From NCBI RefSeq assembly GCF_002904295.1, contig NZ_PPHG01000060.1, positions 1 through 64,000 on the forward strand: a DNA stretch of 64,000 nucleotides, read 5' to 3'. Within the stretch, counting starts at the first letter, position 1; every line of letters starts with the position of its first letter. The translations under genes and the position numbers were made by a program. The notes beneath the pieces were generated by a model. It was not told the DNA's origin, made no database searches, and worked only from the letters and a program-made list of their open reading frames with translations. Below are positions 15,788-24,258 of the stretch, one piece after another. Source of the stretch: Amycolatopsis sp. CA-128772 (GTDB lineage Bacteria; Actinomycetota; Actinomycetes; Mycobacteriales; Pseudonocardiaceae).

Positions 15788-16231
15788 ATGCGATCCCCTC
15801 GTGCCGAGACGTTCACCCGCGTGATCGACGCGGTTTTCGCGTGCAACGGCGGATTCCTCGCGGCGGGCGACGCGCTGACCGCGCCGGTCGGGCTGACCGC
15901 GGCGCAGTGGCAGGTCCTCGGCTTCCTCGAGGACGGCCCGGCGACGGCGGCGGAGGTGGCGCGCCGCCGCGGCCTGCGGCGGCAGAGCGTGCAGGAGACG
16001 GTGAACCGCTTGCTGCGCAACGGAATGCTGGACCGCCTCCCGAACCCGGCCGACGCGCGGGCGCCGCTGTTGTCGTTGACGCGGCGGGCCCGCGCGGCGA
16101 TGCGCGAGCTGGGGGAGGCGCAGGTGGCGTGGGCGGAGGAGCTGGCGGCCGAGGTGCCGCGGGAGGATCTGGAGACGACGCTGCGGACGCTGCAGCGGTT
16201 ACGGGAAGTTGTGGCGCAGCAACGGTTGTGA
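15788..16231 (+). CDS. MarR family transcriptional regulator
   Basis: A 147-residue winged-helix regulator. The recognition region AAEVARRRGLRRQSVQETVN and the wing DARAPLLSLTRRARA match the family. ATG at 15788 lies 19 bases past the palindrome, indicating autoregulation. It most likely senses a small aromatic or drug-like molecule and represses the divergent DUF1579-ABC exporter unit; ligand and targets are inferred from context. Confidence 0.87.
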   Translation: MRSPRAETFTRVIDAVFACNGGFLAAGDALTAPVGLTAAQWQVLGFLEDGPATAAEVARRRGLRRQSVQETVNRLLRNGMLDRLPNPADARAPLLSLTRRARAAMRELGEAQVAWAEELAAEVPREDLETTLRTLQRLREVVAQQRL

Positions 16232-16386
16232 AGGCGCGCGCTCGATCGGGATGGCGATGACGGCGGCGCGGCGGTAGTGGCTCGGTTGTTGTGGGCGGGC
16301 CGAGCGGGCGGCGCCGGCGGTGACATGCCGCGGCGCGGTGGCAAGCGGGCGGCGCCGCCGTGGCCGCCGGCCGTCGGTCGCAGGGC

Positions 16387-16842
16387 TCAGCGCGTCGCGC
16401 CGGGGCCCGGGAGCAGCTCCACGTCGTCGGCGTGCATCGGGTCGCCGCAGTGGGCGCAGCGAAGGTCCACCGTGGCCACCTCGCCGCATGCGTGGTGGCG
16501 GTAGAGGACCGGGGGGCCCGCCGGGCCCGCCAGCCACTTGTCGCCCCAGCGGGTCATCACCATCAACATGTCCACCAGCTCCGTGCCCTTTTCGGTCAGC
16601 ACGTACTCGTAACGCGGGCGGCGGTCGTACGGGCGGCGCTCGAGGACCCCTTCGCCGACCAGGTGGTTGAGGCGCTCGGTCAGCACCTTGCGCGAGATGC
16701 CCAGGTCGGCCTGGAGCTGCTCGAACCGGGTGACCCCGGCCCACACGTCCCGCAGGATCAGCGGTGACCACGGTTCGCCGATCACGTCGAGCGTGCGCGC
16801 GATCGAGCACGCGGCCAGTTCGCTGAAGTTCGTGCGCTGCAT
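16387..16842 (-). CDS. HxlR family transcriptional regulator with zinc-ribbon-like tail
   Basis: A 151-residue regulator. The HxlR domain covers residues 10-100 (ARTLDVIGEPWSPLILRDVW, ISRKVLTERLNHLV, RRPRYEYVLTEKG). The C-terminal 40 residues carry HHACG and CAHCG, four cysteine/histidine pairs that could bind a metal. ATG at 16842. It is divergent from a RibD-like reductase with an imperfect palindrome between them. HxlR proteins often sense redox or aldehydes through cysteines, so the tail could be relevant, though this is inference. Confidence 0.85.
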   Translation of the reverse strand: MQRTNFSELAACSIARTLDVIGEPWSPLILRDVWAGVTRFEQLQADLGISRKVLTERLNHLVGEGVLERRPYDRRPRYEYVLTEKGTELVDMLMVMTRWGDKWLAGPAGPPVLYRHHACGEVATVDLRCAHCGDPMHADDVELLPGPGATR

Positions 16843-16862
16843 GTCCCCAGGTTAGCACTTGG

Positions 16863-16878
16863 GGTTCCCTTAAGGAAC
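16863..16878. promoter_or_regulatory. Imperfect palindrome between HxlR and reductase genes
   Basis: GGTTCCCTTAAGGAAC at 16863-16878 is symmetric around TTAA apart from the central C/G run. A related GAAGGAACC half recurs at 16917. It lies in the divergent promoter gap and is a candidate HxlR operator. Confidence 0.45.
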
Positions 16879-16932
16879 TGAAGCTGCTAAGGTTCTGGAG
16901 TCTCTTGAAGGAACCCAGAAGGGAGTGTCGCG

Positions 16933-17520
16933 ATGAGCAAGGTCTTCAGCGCCCACGCCGTGTCGGTCGACGGGTACATCACCGGCCGTGGGGCCGGTCC
17001 GGGGCACGGGCTCGGTGACGGCGGGACGCTCTTCGACTGGTACTCCGACGGGGACACCCCGAGCCGCGTTTTCGACTTCTTCAAGCTCAGCGCCCCGAGC
17101 GCCCGCGTTTTCGACGCCTTCGCCGGGCGGGTCGGCGCGATCGTGGCCGGCCGCAACACCTACGAGGACTCGGAACACTTCGGCGGCGGCAGCCCGCACC
17201 CGGACGCCCGGCTCTTCCTGCTCAGCCACCGGCCGGCGCCGGAGCTGACCGAGCGGCAGACCCTCGTCGGCACCATCGAAGAGGCCGTCGCGGCGGCCCG
17301 CGAGGCGGCCGGCGGCAAGGACGTCGGGCTCATGGGCGGCGGCGTCCTGGCCTCGGCGCTGGCGGCCGGGCTCGTCGACGAAATCGTCCTCCACCAGGTC
17401 CCGGTCCTGCTCGGCGGCGGCCGGCCCTTCTTCCGGGAGCTGCCGTCGCACGTGCGGCTGAACCTGGTCGAGGCCGTGCCCGCACCCGGCGTCACCCACC
17501 TCCACTACGCAGTCGCCTGA
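16933..17520 (+). CDS. Dihydrofolate reductase-like (RibD C-terminal) protein
   Basis: A 195-residue reductase-fold protein: VFSAHAVSVDGYITG at the N-terminus, VGAIVAGRNTYEDS in the middle and GLMGGGVLASALAAGLVDEI then VPVLLGGGRPFF near the end, all family landmarks. The fold is used by riboflavin pathway reductase RibD and by many stand-alone NADPH enzymes; the substrate is unknown here. AAGGGAGTGTCGCG precedes the ATG. It is probably co-transcribed with the PPOX gene (28-base gap) and controlled by the divergent HxlR regulator. Confidence 0.85.
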   Translation: MSKVFSAHAVSVDGYITGRGAGPGHGLGDGGTLFDWYSDGDTPSRVFDFFKLSAPSARVFDAFAGRVGAIVAGRNTYEDSEHFGGGSPHPDARLFLLSHRPAPELTERQTLVGTIEEAVAAAREAAGGKDVGLMGGGVLASALAAGLVDEIVLHQVPVLLGGGRPFFRELPSHVRLNLVEAVPAPGVTHLHYAVA

Positions 17521-17548
17521 AACCCGCCCCGAATCCCAGGAGATGACC

Positions 17549-17932
17549 ATGCTCGAAGCCGACGTCCGCCGCATCCTCGCCACCACCGCGATCGGTCACC
17601 TGGCCACCGTCCTGCCCGACGGCGCGCCGCACTCGGTGCCGGTCTGGGTCGACCCGGAAGGCGACCGGATCGCCATCCTGACCGGCCCGGATTCGCAGAA
17701 GGCCCGCAACCTGCGGCGCGACCCGCGAGTCGCGCTTTCGCTGACCCCGGTGGACAACCCGTTCGAGCCGGTGATCATCCGCGGCCGGGTGGCCGAGTGG
17801 ATCGAGGGGGACGCCGCCTGGGCGATCGTCGACCGGATCGCGACGAAGTACATCGGCGGCCCGTACACGCGTGAGCAGCAGCGGGTCGTCGCGCTCATCG
17901 AGCCGGAGCGCCAAAGCGTGGGGATGCGCTGA
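17549..17932 (+). CDS. PPOX-class, probably F420-dependent oxidoreductase
   Basis: A 127-residue split-barrel flavin/F420-binding protein. TAIGHLATVLPDGAPHSVPV, DSQKARNLRRDPRVALSL and VDRIATKYIG are the standard landmarks of the TIGR03618-type PPOX class. An ATG at 17549 is preferred to the ATG 6 bases upstream because AGGAG then has normal spacing. It probably acts together with the upstream RibD-like reductase. Substrate unknown. Confidence 0.82.
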   Translation: MLEADVRRILATTAIGHLATVLPDGAPHSVPVWVDPEGDRIAILTGPDSQKARNLRRDPRVALSLTPVDNPFEPVIIRGRVAEWIEGDAAWAIVDRIATKYIGGPYTREQQRVVALIEPERQSVGMR

Positions 17933-17934
17933 CG

Positions 17935-18516
17935 TCAGTCCGGCTTCACTCCCAGCAGGGTCAGGAACGTGCGGAACCCGGCGGACATGTCGACCTCCGC
18001 CGGGTCGAGGAGCCACTGCAGCTGCAGGCCGTCGAGCACGGCGACGGCGAGCGGGGCCAGCTGTTCCGGGGTCGTCCCGGCCGGCAGTTCGTCGCGGTGG
18101 CGCTCGAGCATCTGCGCCATGCCCGCGCGCACGCGGGCGTAGCGGTCGTGGAAGTACTTCCGCGCCGGGTGGTCGTCCGTGACGCTGTCGGCCGAAAGCA
18201 CCGTGTACGTCTGGACGATCCCCGGCCGGGTCGCGTTGTAGTCGACGAGGTCCGCCAGCTGGTTCACGGTCATCGCCGACGGGTCGCCCGGCGGCGCGTG
18301 GCCGAAGTGCAGCAGGTCCCACTCGTCCCGGGTCTCCAGCACCGCGGCGAGCAGGTCTTCCTTGGTGGGGAAGTAGTGCATCAGCCCCTGCTGGGTCAGG
18401 CCAACGCGCTCGGCGACGGCGGCCAGTGACGTGCCGCGGTAGCCGCGTTCGGCGATCACCTCGAACGCCGCTCGGACGATGCTGGCTCGGCGGTCGGCGC
18501 CCCTGGCCCGGGTCAT
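17935..18516 (-). CDS. TetR/AcrR family transcriptional regulator
   Basis: A 193-residue repressor; the HTH spans residues 10-55 (AAFEVIAERGYRGTSLAAVA, then LTQQGLMHYFPTKEDLL). The LMHYF variant of the recognition helix is common among regulators of sugar hydrolase genes in actinomycetes. It is divergent from the GH3 beta-glucosidase, 95 bases away, and probably its repressor. ATG at 18516 is preferred to an upstream TTG. Confidence 0.86.
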   Translation of the reverse strand: MTRARGADRRASIVRAAFEVIAERGYRGTSLAAVAERVGLTQQGLMHYFPTKEDLLAAVLETRDEWDLLHFGHAPPGDPSAMTVNQLADLVDYNATRPGIVQTYTVLSADSVTDDHPARKYFHDRYARVRAGMAQMLERHRDELPAGTTPEQLAPLAVAVLDGLQLQWLLDPAEVDMSAGFRTFLTLLGVKPD

Positions 18517-18532
18517 GATCCCGAGCCTACGG

Positions 18533-18560
18533 GACAAGTTGTCACGGAACTATAACGTTC
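18533..18560. promoter_or_regulatory. Operator-like palindromes upstream of beta-glucosidase
   Basis: GACAAGTTGTC (18533-18543) is a perfect odd-centred palindrome, followed by GAAC-TATAAC-GTTC (18547-18560). Both lie in the TetR/GH3 divergent gap. One or both may bind the TetR protein. Confidence 0.45.
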
Positions 18561-18611
18561 ACTACCCACCGCCAGGTAGGGTGACGGCAGGACCGACCGC
18601 GGAGGGTGCGC

Positions 18612-21038
18612 ATGAGCTTCGACGTCGACGCGCTGCTGACCGAGCTCGACCTGGACGCCAAAGCGGGCCTGCTCGCCGGTCAGGACGTCTGGTCCCTGCC
18701 CGCGCTGCCGCGGATCGGGCTCGCCGCCCTGGTCCTCTCCGACGGCCCGGTCGGCGTCCGCGGGACGCGCTGGAGCCCGGACGACCCTTCGGTCACCCTG
18801 CCCAGCCCGACCGCGCTCGCCGCGAGCTGGGACCCGCGCCTGGCGGTCGAAGCCGGCCGCCTGCTCGCGCAGGAGGCCCGCCGCAAGGGCGTGCACGTGC
18901 TGCTCGCGCCCACCGTCAACCTCCACCGCTCGCCACTGGGCGGCCGGCACTTCGAGTGCTACTCCGAAGATCCGCTCCTCACCGGGATGATCGGCGCCGG
19001 CTACGTGACCGGCGTGCAGGACGGCGGGGTCGCCGTCACGGTCAAGCACTTCGTCGCCAACGACTTCGAGACCGAACGCTTCACCGCCGACGTGCGCGTC
19101 GGCGAGCGTGCCCTGCGCGAGCTCTACCTCGCGCCGTTCGAGCTCATCGTCCGGCGCGCGAAGCCGTGGGGGATCATGGCCGCCTACAACAGCGTCAACG
19201 GCGTCACGATGACCCAGCACGCCGAGCTGCTCAACGGCGTGCTGCGCGACGAATGGGGCTTCGACGGCTTCGTCGTCTCCGACTGGCTGGCCGCGCGCGA
19301 CACCGTCGCCTCCGCCAACGGCGGCCTCGACGTCGCCATGCCCGGCCCGCGCACGGTGTTCGGGGAACGGCTCGCCGAAGCCGTTCGCGGCGGCGAAGTC
19401 GGCGAAGCCGTCGTCGACGCCATGGTGCGCCGCGTGCTCCTGCTCGCCCACCGGGCCGGCGCGCTGGGCGACGCCCCGGCGCCCGGACACTCCGATGTGG
19501 ACGGTGACGCCGTCGCGCGCGAAGTCGCGCACCGGTCCTTCGTGTTGCTCAGCAACGAAACCGGCGTGCTCCCGCTGCAGGAGCCGCAGAGCATCGCGCT
19601 CATCGGCGCGCTGGCCGCGGACCCGAAGATCCTCGGCGGTGGCAGTGCCACCGTGTTCCCCGAGCACGTCGTCTCCCCTCTCGACGGCCTGAAAGCGGCC
19701 GTTCCCCCGGGCACCGAGCTCGTCCACGCCCCCGGTGCCGATCCGCGGACGACGTTACCGACGGCCACCGACAATTTCCGGCTCCGCGCGACGGCCCGCG
19801 CCGCCGACGGCACCGAACTGGCGGAGTTTTCCCTGCGCCAGGCCAGGATCGACTGGATCGGCGAACTTCCGGCCGGGCTCGACATCGGCGCCCTCGCCTC
19901 GGTCGAGATCACCGGCACGTTCCTCCCGGACCGCAGCGGGACGCACACCTTCGGCGTCACCGGCCCCGGCGACCTCCGCCTCACCGTCGACGGCCAGACC
20001 CTCTTCGACGGCGTGAACCTGCCGGAGGGCGGGGACATCTTCACGTCCATCATGCAGGTCCACGAGCAGCGGCGGGAGATCGAGCTGACCGAGGGCGAGC
20101 CGGTCGACGTCAGCCTGACGTACTGGATCCCGTCGGAGATGGCGGAGTTCGCCCGCGGCACCTTCGCCTGGGTCACCTTCGCCCTCGGCCACCGCAGCCC
20201 GGTGCTCGACCCGGACGCCGCCATCGAGGAAGCCGTTGCGCTGGCGGCGAAGTCGGAGGTCGCCGTCGTCGTGGTCGGCACCACCGCCGAGGTCGAGAGC
20301 GAAGGGTTCGACCGGACGTCGCTCGCCCTGCCCGGCCGGCAGGACGAGCTCGTCACGCGGGTCGCGCGGGCCAACCCGAACACCGTCGTGGTCGTCAACG
20401 CCGGCGCCCCGGTCGAGCTGCCGTGGCGGGACGAAGTCGCCGCGGTGCTGCTCACCTGGTTCCCCGGCCAGGCCGGCGGCGACGCGCTCGCCGACGTCCT
20501 CTTCGGCCGCGAAGAGCCCGGCGGCCGCCTGCCGACGACCTGGCCGGCGAAGCTCGAAGACGCCCCGGTCACCGACGTGACGCCCGAAGAAGGCGTGCTC
20601 GAGTACAGCGAAGGCGTGTACATCGGCTACGGCGCTTGGGCCCGCGGCGAAAAGCAGCCGGCCTACTGGTTCGGCCACGGCCAGGGTTACACGACCTGGG
20701 TGTACGAAGAGCTCGACGCCTACCCGGACGACGAAGGCGGCGCGCGCGTCCGAGTCCGCGTACGCAACACGGGGACGCGTAAGGGCCGCGAAGTCGTCCA
20801 GCTCTACCTGGCCCCGACCGAACGCGGCGACCGGCCGCACCGCTGGCTGGCCGGGTTCGCGAGCGTCGAAGCCCGCCCAGGCCAGGCCGTCGAGACCGAC
20901 ATCGCCATCACGCCGAGGTCGGCCGAGGTCTGGCGCGACGGCTGGCAGCACATCGCCGGCGAGTACGTCCTGGAGGCGTCGCACTCCTACGCCGAGCCGC
21001 GGCTGAGCACGCGCGTGGTGCTGCAGAAAATACGTTGA
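18612..21038 (+). CDS. Glycoside hydrolase family 3 beta-glucosidase with PA14 domain
   Basis: An 808-residue glycosidase with no signal peptide, hence cytoplasmic. The (beta/alpha)8 domain includes LSDGPVGVRG, KHFVANDFE and the nucleophile Asp224 in GFVVSDWLAARD. The second GH3 domain is interrupted near residues 390-520 by a PA14 module (TGTFLPDRSGTHTFGVTG, then DGQTLFDG), as in KamA/BglS-type enzymes where it shapes the pocket. A fibronectin-III-like C-terminal domain (GREVVQLYLAPTE) completes it. GGAGGG is 6 bases before the ATG. Release of glucose or xylose from imported oligosaccharides or plant glycosides is likely. Confidence 0.93.
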   Translation: MSFDVDALLTELDLDAKAGLLAGQDVWSLPALPRIGLAALVLSDGPVGVRGTRWSPDDPSVTLPSPTALAASWDPRLAVEAGRLLAQEARRKGVHVLLAPTVNLHRSPLGGRHFECYSEDPLLTGMIGAGYVTGVQDGGVAVTVKHFVANDFETERFTADVRVGERALRELYLAPFELIVRRAKPWGIMAAYNSVNGVTMTQHAELLNGVLRDEWGFDGFVVSDWLAARDTVASANGGLDVAMPGPRTVFGERLAEAVRGGEVGEAVVDAMVRRVLLLAHRAGALGDAPAPGHSDVDGDAVAREVAHRSFVLLSNETGVLPLQEPQSIALIGALAADPKILGGGSATVFPEHVVSPLDGLKAAVPPGTELVHAPGADPRTTLPTATDNFRLRATARAADGTELAEFSLRQARIDWIGELPAGLDIGALASVEITGTFLPDRSGTHTFGVTGPGDLRLTVDGQTLFDGVNLPEGGDIFTSIMQVHEQRREIELTEGEPVDVSLTYWIPSEMAEFARGTFAWVTFALGHRSPVLDPDAAIEEAVALAAKSEVAVVVVGTTAEVESEGFDRTSLALPGRQDELVTRVARANPNTVVVVNAGAPVELPWRDEVAAVLLTWFPGQAGGDALADVLFGREEPGGRLPTTWPAKLEDAPVTDVTPEEGVLEYSEGVYIGYGAWARGEKQPAYWFGHGQGYTTWVYEELDAYPDDEGGARVRVRVRNTGTRKGREVVQLYLAPTERGDRPHRWLAGFASVEARPGQAVETDIAITPRSAEVWRDGWQHIAGEYVLEASHSYAEPRLSTRVVLQKIR

Positions 21039-21092
21039 TCGCCGGCGCGCTTGTCCCCTAAGGTCTCGGGAAGGCACCTTGACCAGCGAAAG

Positions 21093-21186
21093 GAGGTGGG
21101 ACCGATGATCACGCAACCGATCACGCGCTCCCACCTCGCAGCGAGGGTGCCGGCTGTCTGACCGGGAGCGCGTACTCCCGGAAGGA
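21093..21186 (+). promoter_or_regulatory. Candidate translational attenuator of the GNAT gene
   Basis: Four RNA segments form competing stems. Segment 1 (21093-21101, GAGGTGGGA, the leader SD) pairs over 9 bp with 21129-21137. Segment 2 (21123-21132, ACGCGCTCCC) pairs over 10 bp with segment 3 (21164-21173, GGGAGCGCGT). Segment 3 (21162-21168) can instead pair over 7 bp with segment 4 (21175-21181, CTCCCGG), which overlaps the first bases of the GNAT SD (GGAAGGA). This is the 1:2, 3:4 versus 2:3 logic of erm leader attenuators. All pairings were read directly; function is inferred. Confidence 0.6.
21105..21161 (+). CDS. 18-codon leader peptide ORF
   Basis: ATG at 21105 follows a very strong ribosome binding site (AAAGGAGGTGGGACCG) and opens an 18-codon frame (MITQPITRSHLAARVPAV) ending in TGA 30 bases before the GNAT start. 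It is not long enough to be a functional enzyme and its own SD and codons 7-11 form stem segments of the attenuator. The peptide probably serves to place a ribosome on the RNA. I do not recognise the peptide as a known stalling sequence. Confidence 0.55.
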   Translation: MITQPITRSHLAARVPAV

Positions 21187-21191
21187 TTTCC

Positions 21192-22094
21192 ATGACCGAA
21201 CTGGTCGTGCGCCCGCTCGAAGCGGGCGAAGAAGCACTGTTCACCTCCCTGCCCGACCGCGGTCTCGTCGGCCGCGCGCTGCTGGGCGACGACTTCATCG
21301 AGATGGCGAAGAGGGGCGAGTACCGGCCCGGGTGGACCTGGGTCGCACTGCGCGACGACGTCGTCGTGGCTCGCGCCGCCTGGTGGGCCAAAGCCGGCGA
21401 CGAAGAGCCGATCGCCTTGGACTGGTTCGACTTCACCGATTTCGACGCGGCCGTCCACCTTCTGAAAACCGCACCGCTGCACGCGGAGTACGCGCTGCAC
21501 ACGCCCCCGGCGTGGCAGGACGACCCGCAGGTCGCCGCCGAGGTGACCGGCCGGGTCGAGGCGGCCGAAGCGGCGGGCTACCGCAAGCTCGTCGAGCGCT
21601 TCCGCTTCCGCTGGACCCCGGAAAACGGCCTGCCGGCGAAGCCCGGCCGGCTCGAGTTCCGGCCGGAGCCGGATGACGACGTCATCCTCGACGTCTTCAA
21701 GCGGGTGCACGTCGGCAGCCTCGACGCGCACGTCCGGAACACCGTCGAGAAGCACGGCCTCGACGCGGCCGCGCAGGAGGACCTCGACATCATGAAGTGG
21801 ATGCCGGCGCCGCGGGACTGGTGGCGGCTGGCGTACACGCCCGACGGGGAACTCGCCGGGCTCGTGCTGCCGAGCCGCAACGTCTACGACCCGGTGGTCG
21901 GCTACGTCGCCGTGGTGCCCGAGCACCGTGGGAAGGGCTACGCCTACGACCTCCTGGTCGAGGCGACGCACGACCTAGTCGGCTACGGCGCGGACCGGAT
22001 CGTCGCGGGCACCGACGTCGGCAACGTCCCGATGGCCAAGGCGTTCGCGAAGGCGGGCTATCCGGTGGTCCAGCACCGCATCGACTTCGTGTGA
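21192..22094 (+). CDS. GNAT family N-acetyltransferase (tandem domain)
   Basis: A 300-residue protein with a degenerate N-terminal GNAT half and an active-looking C-terminal half with the acetyl-CoA loop VPEHRGKGYAYDLLVEA and a NVPMAKAFAKAGY ending typical of the fold. Tandem GNATs of this type include resistance enzymes and mycothiol synthase relatives; the substrate is unknown. ATG at 21192 follows GGAAGGATTTCC. The leader ORF and hairpins immediately upstream suggest that expression responds to ribosome stalling, which would fit antibiotic resistance, but that is inference. Confidence 0.88.
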   Translation: MTELVVRPLEAGEEALFTSLPDRGLVGRALLGDDFIEMAKRGEYRPGWTWVALRDDVVVARAAWWAKAGDEEPIALDWFDFTDFDAAVHLLKTAPLHAEYALHTPPAWQDDPQVAAEVTGRVEAAEAAGYRKLVERFRFRWTPENGLPAKPGRLEFRPEPDDDVILDVFKRVHVGSLDAHVRNTVEKHGLDAAAQEDLDIMKWMPAPRDWWRLAYTPDGELAGLVLPSRNVYDPVVGYVAVVPEHRGKGYAYDLLVEATHDLVGYGADRIVAGTDVGNVPMAKAFAKAGYPVVQHRIDFV

Positions 22095-22175
22095 CCCCGG
22101 GGGCGGCCGCGTCTTGCCGGGCGCGGCCGCCGCGCGCTACCGTCGCTAGAGCGATCTATCAAATTGGGGGCCGTG

Positions 22176-22601
22176 GTGGACAAGGGACTGACACCGCTTC
22201 GCGGGATACTCGGCTTCTCGCTGCTCAGCACGGCGATCCATTACGCGCACAACACCATCCGGTACGCGGACTACCCGCAGCTCCAGGGCGTCTCCCCATT
22301 CGTCGGGAGCATTGTCGTCGCTGTCACCTGGGTGCTGCTCACGGCCTTCGGCTGGTTCGGCTACCGCGCGTACGCGCAAGGCCGATATCCCCGCGCCCTG
22401 GCGTTCCTCTTGGTCTATTCCCTGGCCGGGATGGTCACCCTCGGCCATTTTCTCACCGGCGTCCCGCAGATCCCGGCGTTCTGGTTCGCGACGATCTTCA
22501 CCGACGCCGCGGCCGGGCTCGCCCTGTGGGTGTTCCTCACCTGGGCCTGGGCCACGCTCAACCGGGTGACCGCCCGAGATCAAGTTTCTACACAACATTG
22601 A
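22176..22601 (+). CDS. Four-helix integral membrane protein
   Basis: A small hydrophobic protein of about 141 residues with four membrane segments (near residues 5-20, 40-62, 70-92 and 103-125) and short loops. ILGFSLLSTAIHYAHNTIRY contains histidines on the first helix that might bind a metal. I do not recognise a family. The start is uncertain between GTG 22173 and 22176; TTG at 22164 is another choice. Its stop codon overlaps the -35 box of the box operon promoter. Confidence 0.6.
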   Translation: MDKGLTPLRGILGFSLLSTAIHYAHNTIRYADYPQLQGVSPFVGSIVVAVTWVLLTAFGWFGYRAYAQGRYPRALAFLLVYSLAGMVTLGHFLTGVPQIPAFWFATIFTDAAAGLALWVFLTWAWATLNRVTARDQVSTQH

Positions 22602-22626
22602 CCTCCGTCTGACTCGTGTAGACAAT
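22587..22626 (+). promoter_or_regulatory. Promoter and inverted repeat of the box operon
   Basis: TTGACC (22598-22603) and GACAAT (22621-22626) are 17 bp apart, a good housekeeping-type promoter. The arms TCTACAC (22587-22593) and GTGTAGA (22616-22622) are exact complements flanking the -35 box and entering the -10 box, so a bound regulator would occlude both. Transcription would begin about one base before the GTG at 22634, so boxC mRNA may be leaderless or nearly so. Confidence 0.55.
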
Positions 22627-22633
22627 CAGGTGA

Positions 22634-24253
22634 GTGACCACCACCACACCGGTTGCCTTCGATCGCCGTCCCGCCGAGTACCGCCACTGGCGCCTCCGGA
22701 TCGACGGGGAGGTGGCCTGGCTGGAACTGGACGTCGACGAACAAGGCGGCCTGGTCCCGGGGTACGAGCTCAAGCTCAACTCCTACGACCTCGGTGTCGA
22801 CATCGAGCTGTACGACGCCACCCAGCGGCTGCGGTTCGAGCACCCCGAGGTCCGCGTGGTCATCGTGACCAGCGCCAAGGACAGGGTCTTCTGCGCCGGC
22901 GCGAACATCCGGATGCTCGCCGCGTCGGAACACCACTGGAAGGTGAATTTCTGCAAGTTCACCAACGAGACCCGCAACGGCATGGAGGACGCCACCGAGC
23001 ACTCCGGCCAGACCTACGTGGCCGCGGTCAACGGCACCTGCGCCGGTGGCGGCTACGAGATCGCGCTGGCCTGCGAAAAGATCTTTCTGATCGACGACAA
23101 CGCCTCGACGGTCGCGCTGCCGGAGGTGCCCCTGCTGGGGGTGCTGCCCGGCACCGGCGGCCTCACCCGGGTCGTCGACAAGCGGCGCGTCCGCCGGGAC
23201 CTCGCCGACGTCTTCGCCACCCGCCCGGACGGCGTCAAGGGCAAGACGGCGGTCGACTGGCGGCTGGTCGACGAACTGGTGCCCCGCCAGGACTTCCGCG
23301 AGAAGGTCCTCGAAAAGGCGAAGGCACTCGCCCGCGAGTCCGGAAAGCAGGCGGACCACGGCATCGAGCTGACCCCGCTCGAACATCGCTATGTCGACAT
23401 CGAGGTCGAGAAGAACCAGGCCACGATCACCATCAAGGGTCCCGAAAACGACCCCGGTGACCTGCACGAAGAGGGCGCGGGCGGCTGGTTCCTCGCCATG
23501 ACCCGCGAGCTGGACGACGCCATCCTGCGGCTGCGCACCAACGAGGTCGAAGCCGGGACGTGGATCCTCAAGACCCGAGGGGACCCGGCGAAGGTCCGGG
23601 CGCACGAAGAGGCCGTACTCGGGCAGAAGCACTGGCTGGCCAACGAGATCACGCACTACTTCAAGCGCACGCTCAAGCGCCTCGACGTCACCAGCCGCAG
23701 CCTGATCGCGCTCATCGAACCCGGCAGCTGCTTCACCGGCGCCCTGCTGGAGATCGCGCTCGCCGCGGACCGCCAGTACATCCTGGACGGCCCGCCGATC
23801 GACGACGAAGACAGCGACGAACGTGCCTCGATCGAGCTCACCGACGCCAACTTCGGCGCGTTCCCGATGGGCAACGGCCTGACCCGCCTGCAGACGCGGT
23901 TCTACGGCGACGACGACCACCTCACCTGGCTGGCGCGCGAGAAGAACCGCGAGCTGAGCGCCGCCGAAGCCCTCGAACTCGGCCTGGTCACCGACGCTCC
24001 GGACGACCTCGACTGGGAGGACGAGATCCGGATCGCCCTCGAAGGCCGCGCGTCGCTGTCCCCGGACGCGCTCACCGGCATGGAGGCCAACCACCGGTTC
24101 GTCGGTCCCGAGACCATCGAGACCAAGATCTTCGGCCGGCTGGCGGCTTGGCAGAACTGGATTTTCACCCGCCCGAACGCATCCGGGCCGGAAGGCGCGC
24201 TGCGCCGATACGGTACGGGGCAGAAGGCCGTCTTCGACAGGAAGCGGGTCTAG
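22634..24253 (+). CDS. boxC: Benzoyl-CoA-dihydrodiol lyase BoxC
   Basis: A 539-residue crotonase-superfamily enzyme that opens the ring of 2,3-epoxybenzoyl-CoA hydrolytically with loss of a carbon as formate. Two crotonase-like halves are visible: VIVTSAKDRVFCAGANIRML with EHHWKVNFCKFTNETRNGME in the first, and SRSLIALIEPGSCFTGALLE in the second. Length agrees with BoxC of Azoarcus. A GTG start follows AGGTGA. First gene of the box operon, six bases ahead of boxB. Confidence 0.93.
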   Translation: MTTTTPVAFDRRPAEYRHWRLRIDGEVAWLELDVDEQGGLVPGYELKLNSYDLGVDIELYDATQRLRFEHPEVRVVIVTSAKDRVFCAGANIRMLAASEHHWKVNFCKFTNETRNGMEDATEHSGQTYVAAVNGTCAGGGYEIALACEKIFLIDDNASTVALPEVPLLGVLPGTGGLTRVVDKRRVRRDLADVFATRPDGVKGKTAVDWRLVDELVPRQDFREKVLEKAKALARESGKQADHGIELTPLEHRYVDIEVEKNQATITIKGPENDPGDLHEEGAGGWFLAMTRELDDAILRLRTNEVEAGTWILKTRGDPAKVRAHEEAVLGQKHWLANEITHYFKRTLKRLDVTSRSLIALIEPGSCFTGALLEIALAADRQYILDGPPIDDEDSDERASIELTDANFGAFPMGNGLTRLQTRFYGDDDHLTWLAREKNRELSAAEALELGLVTDAPDDLDWEDEIRIALEGRASLSPDALTGMEANHRFVGPETIETKIFGRLAAWQNWIFTRPNASGPEGALRRYGTGQKAVFDRKRV

Positions 24254-24258
24254 CGCAG

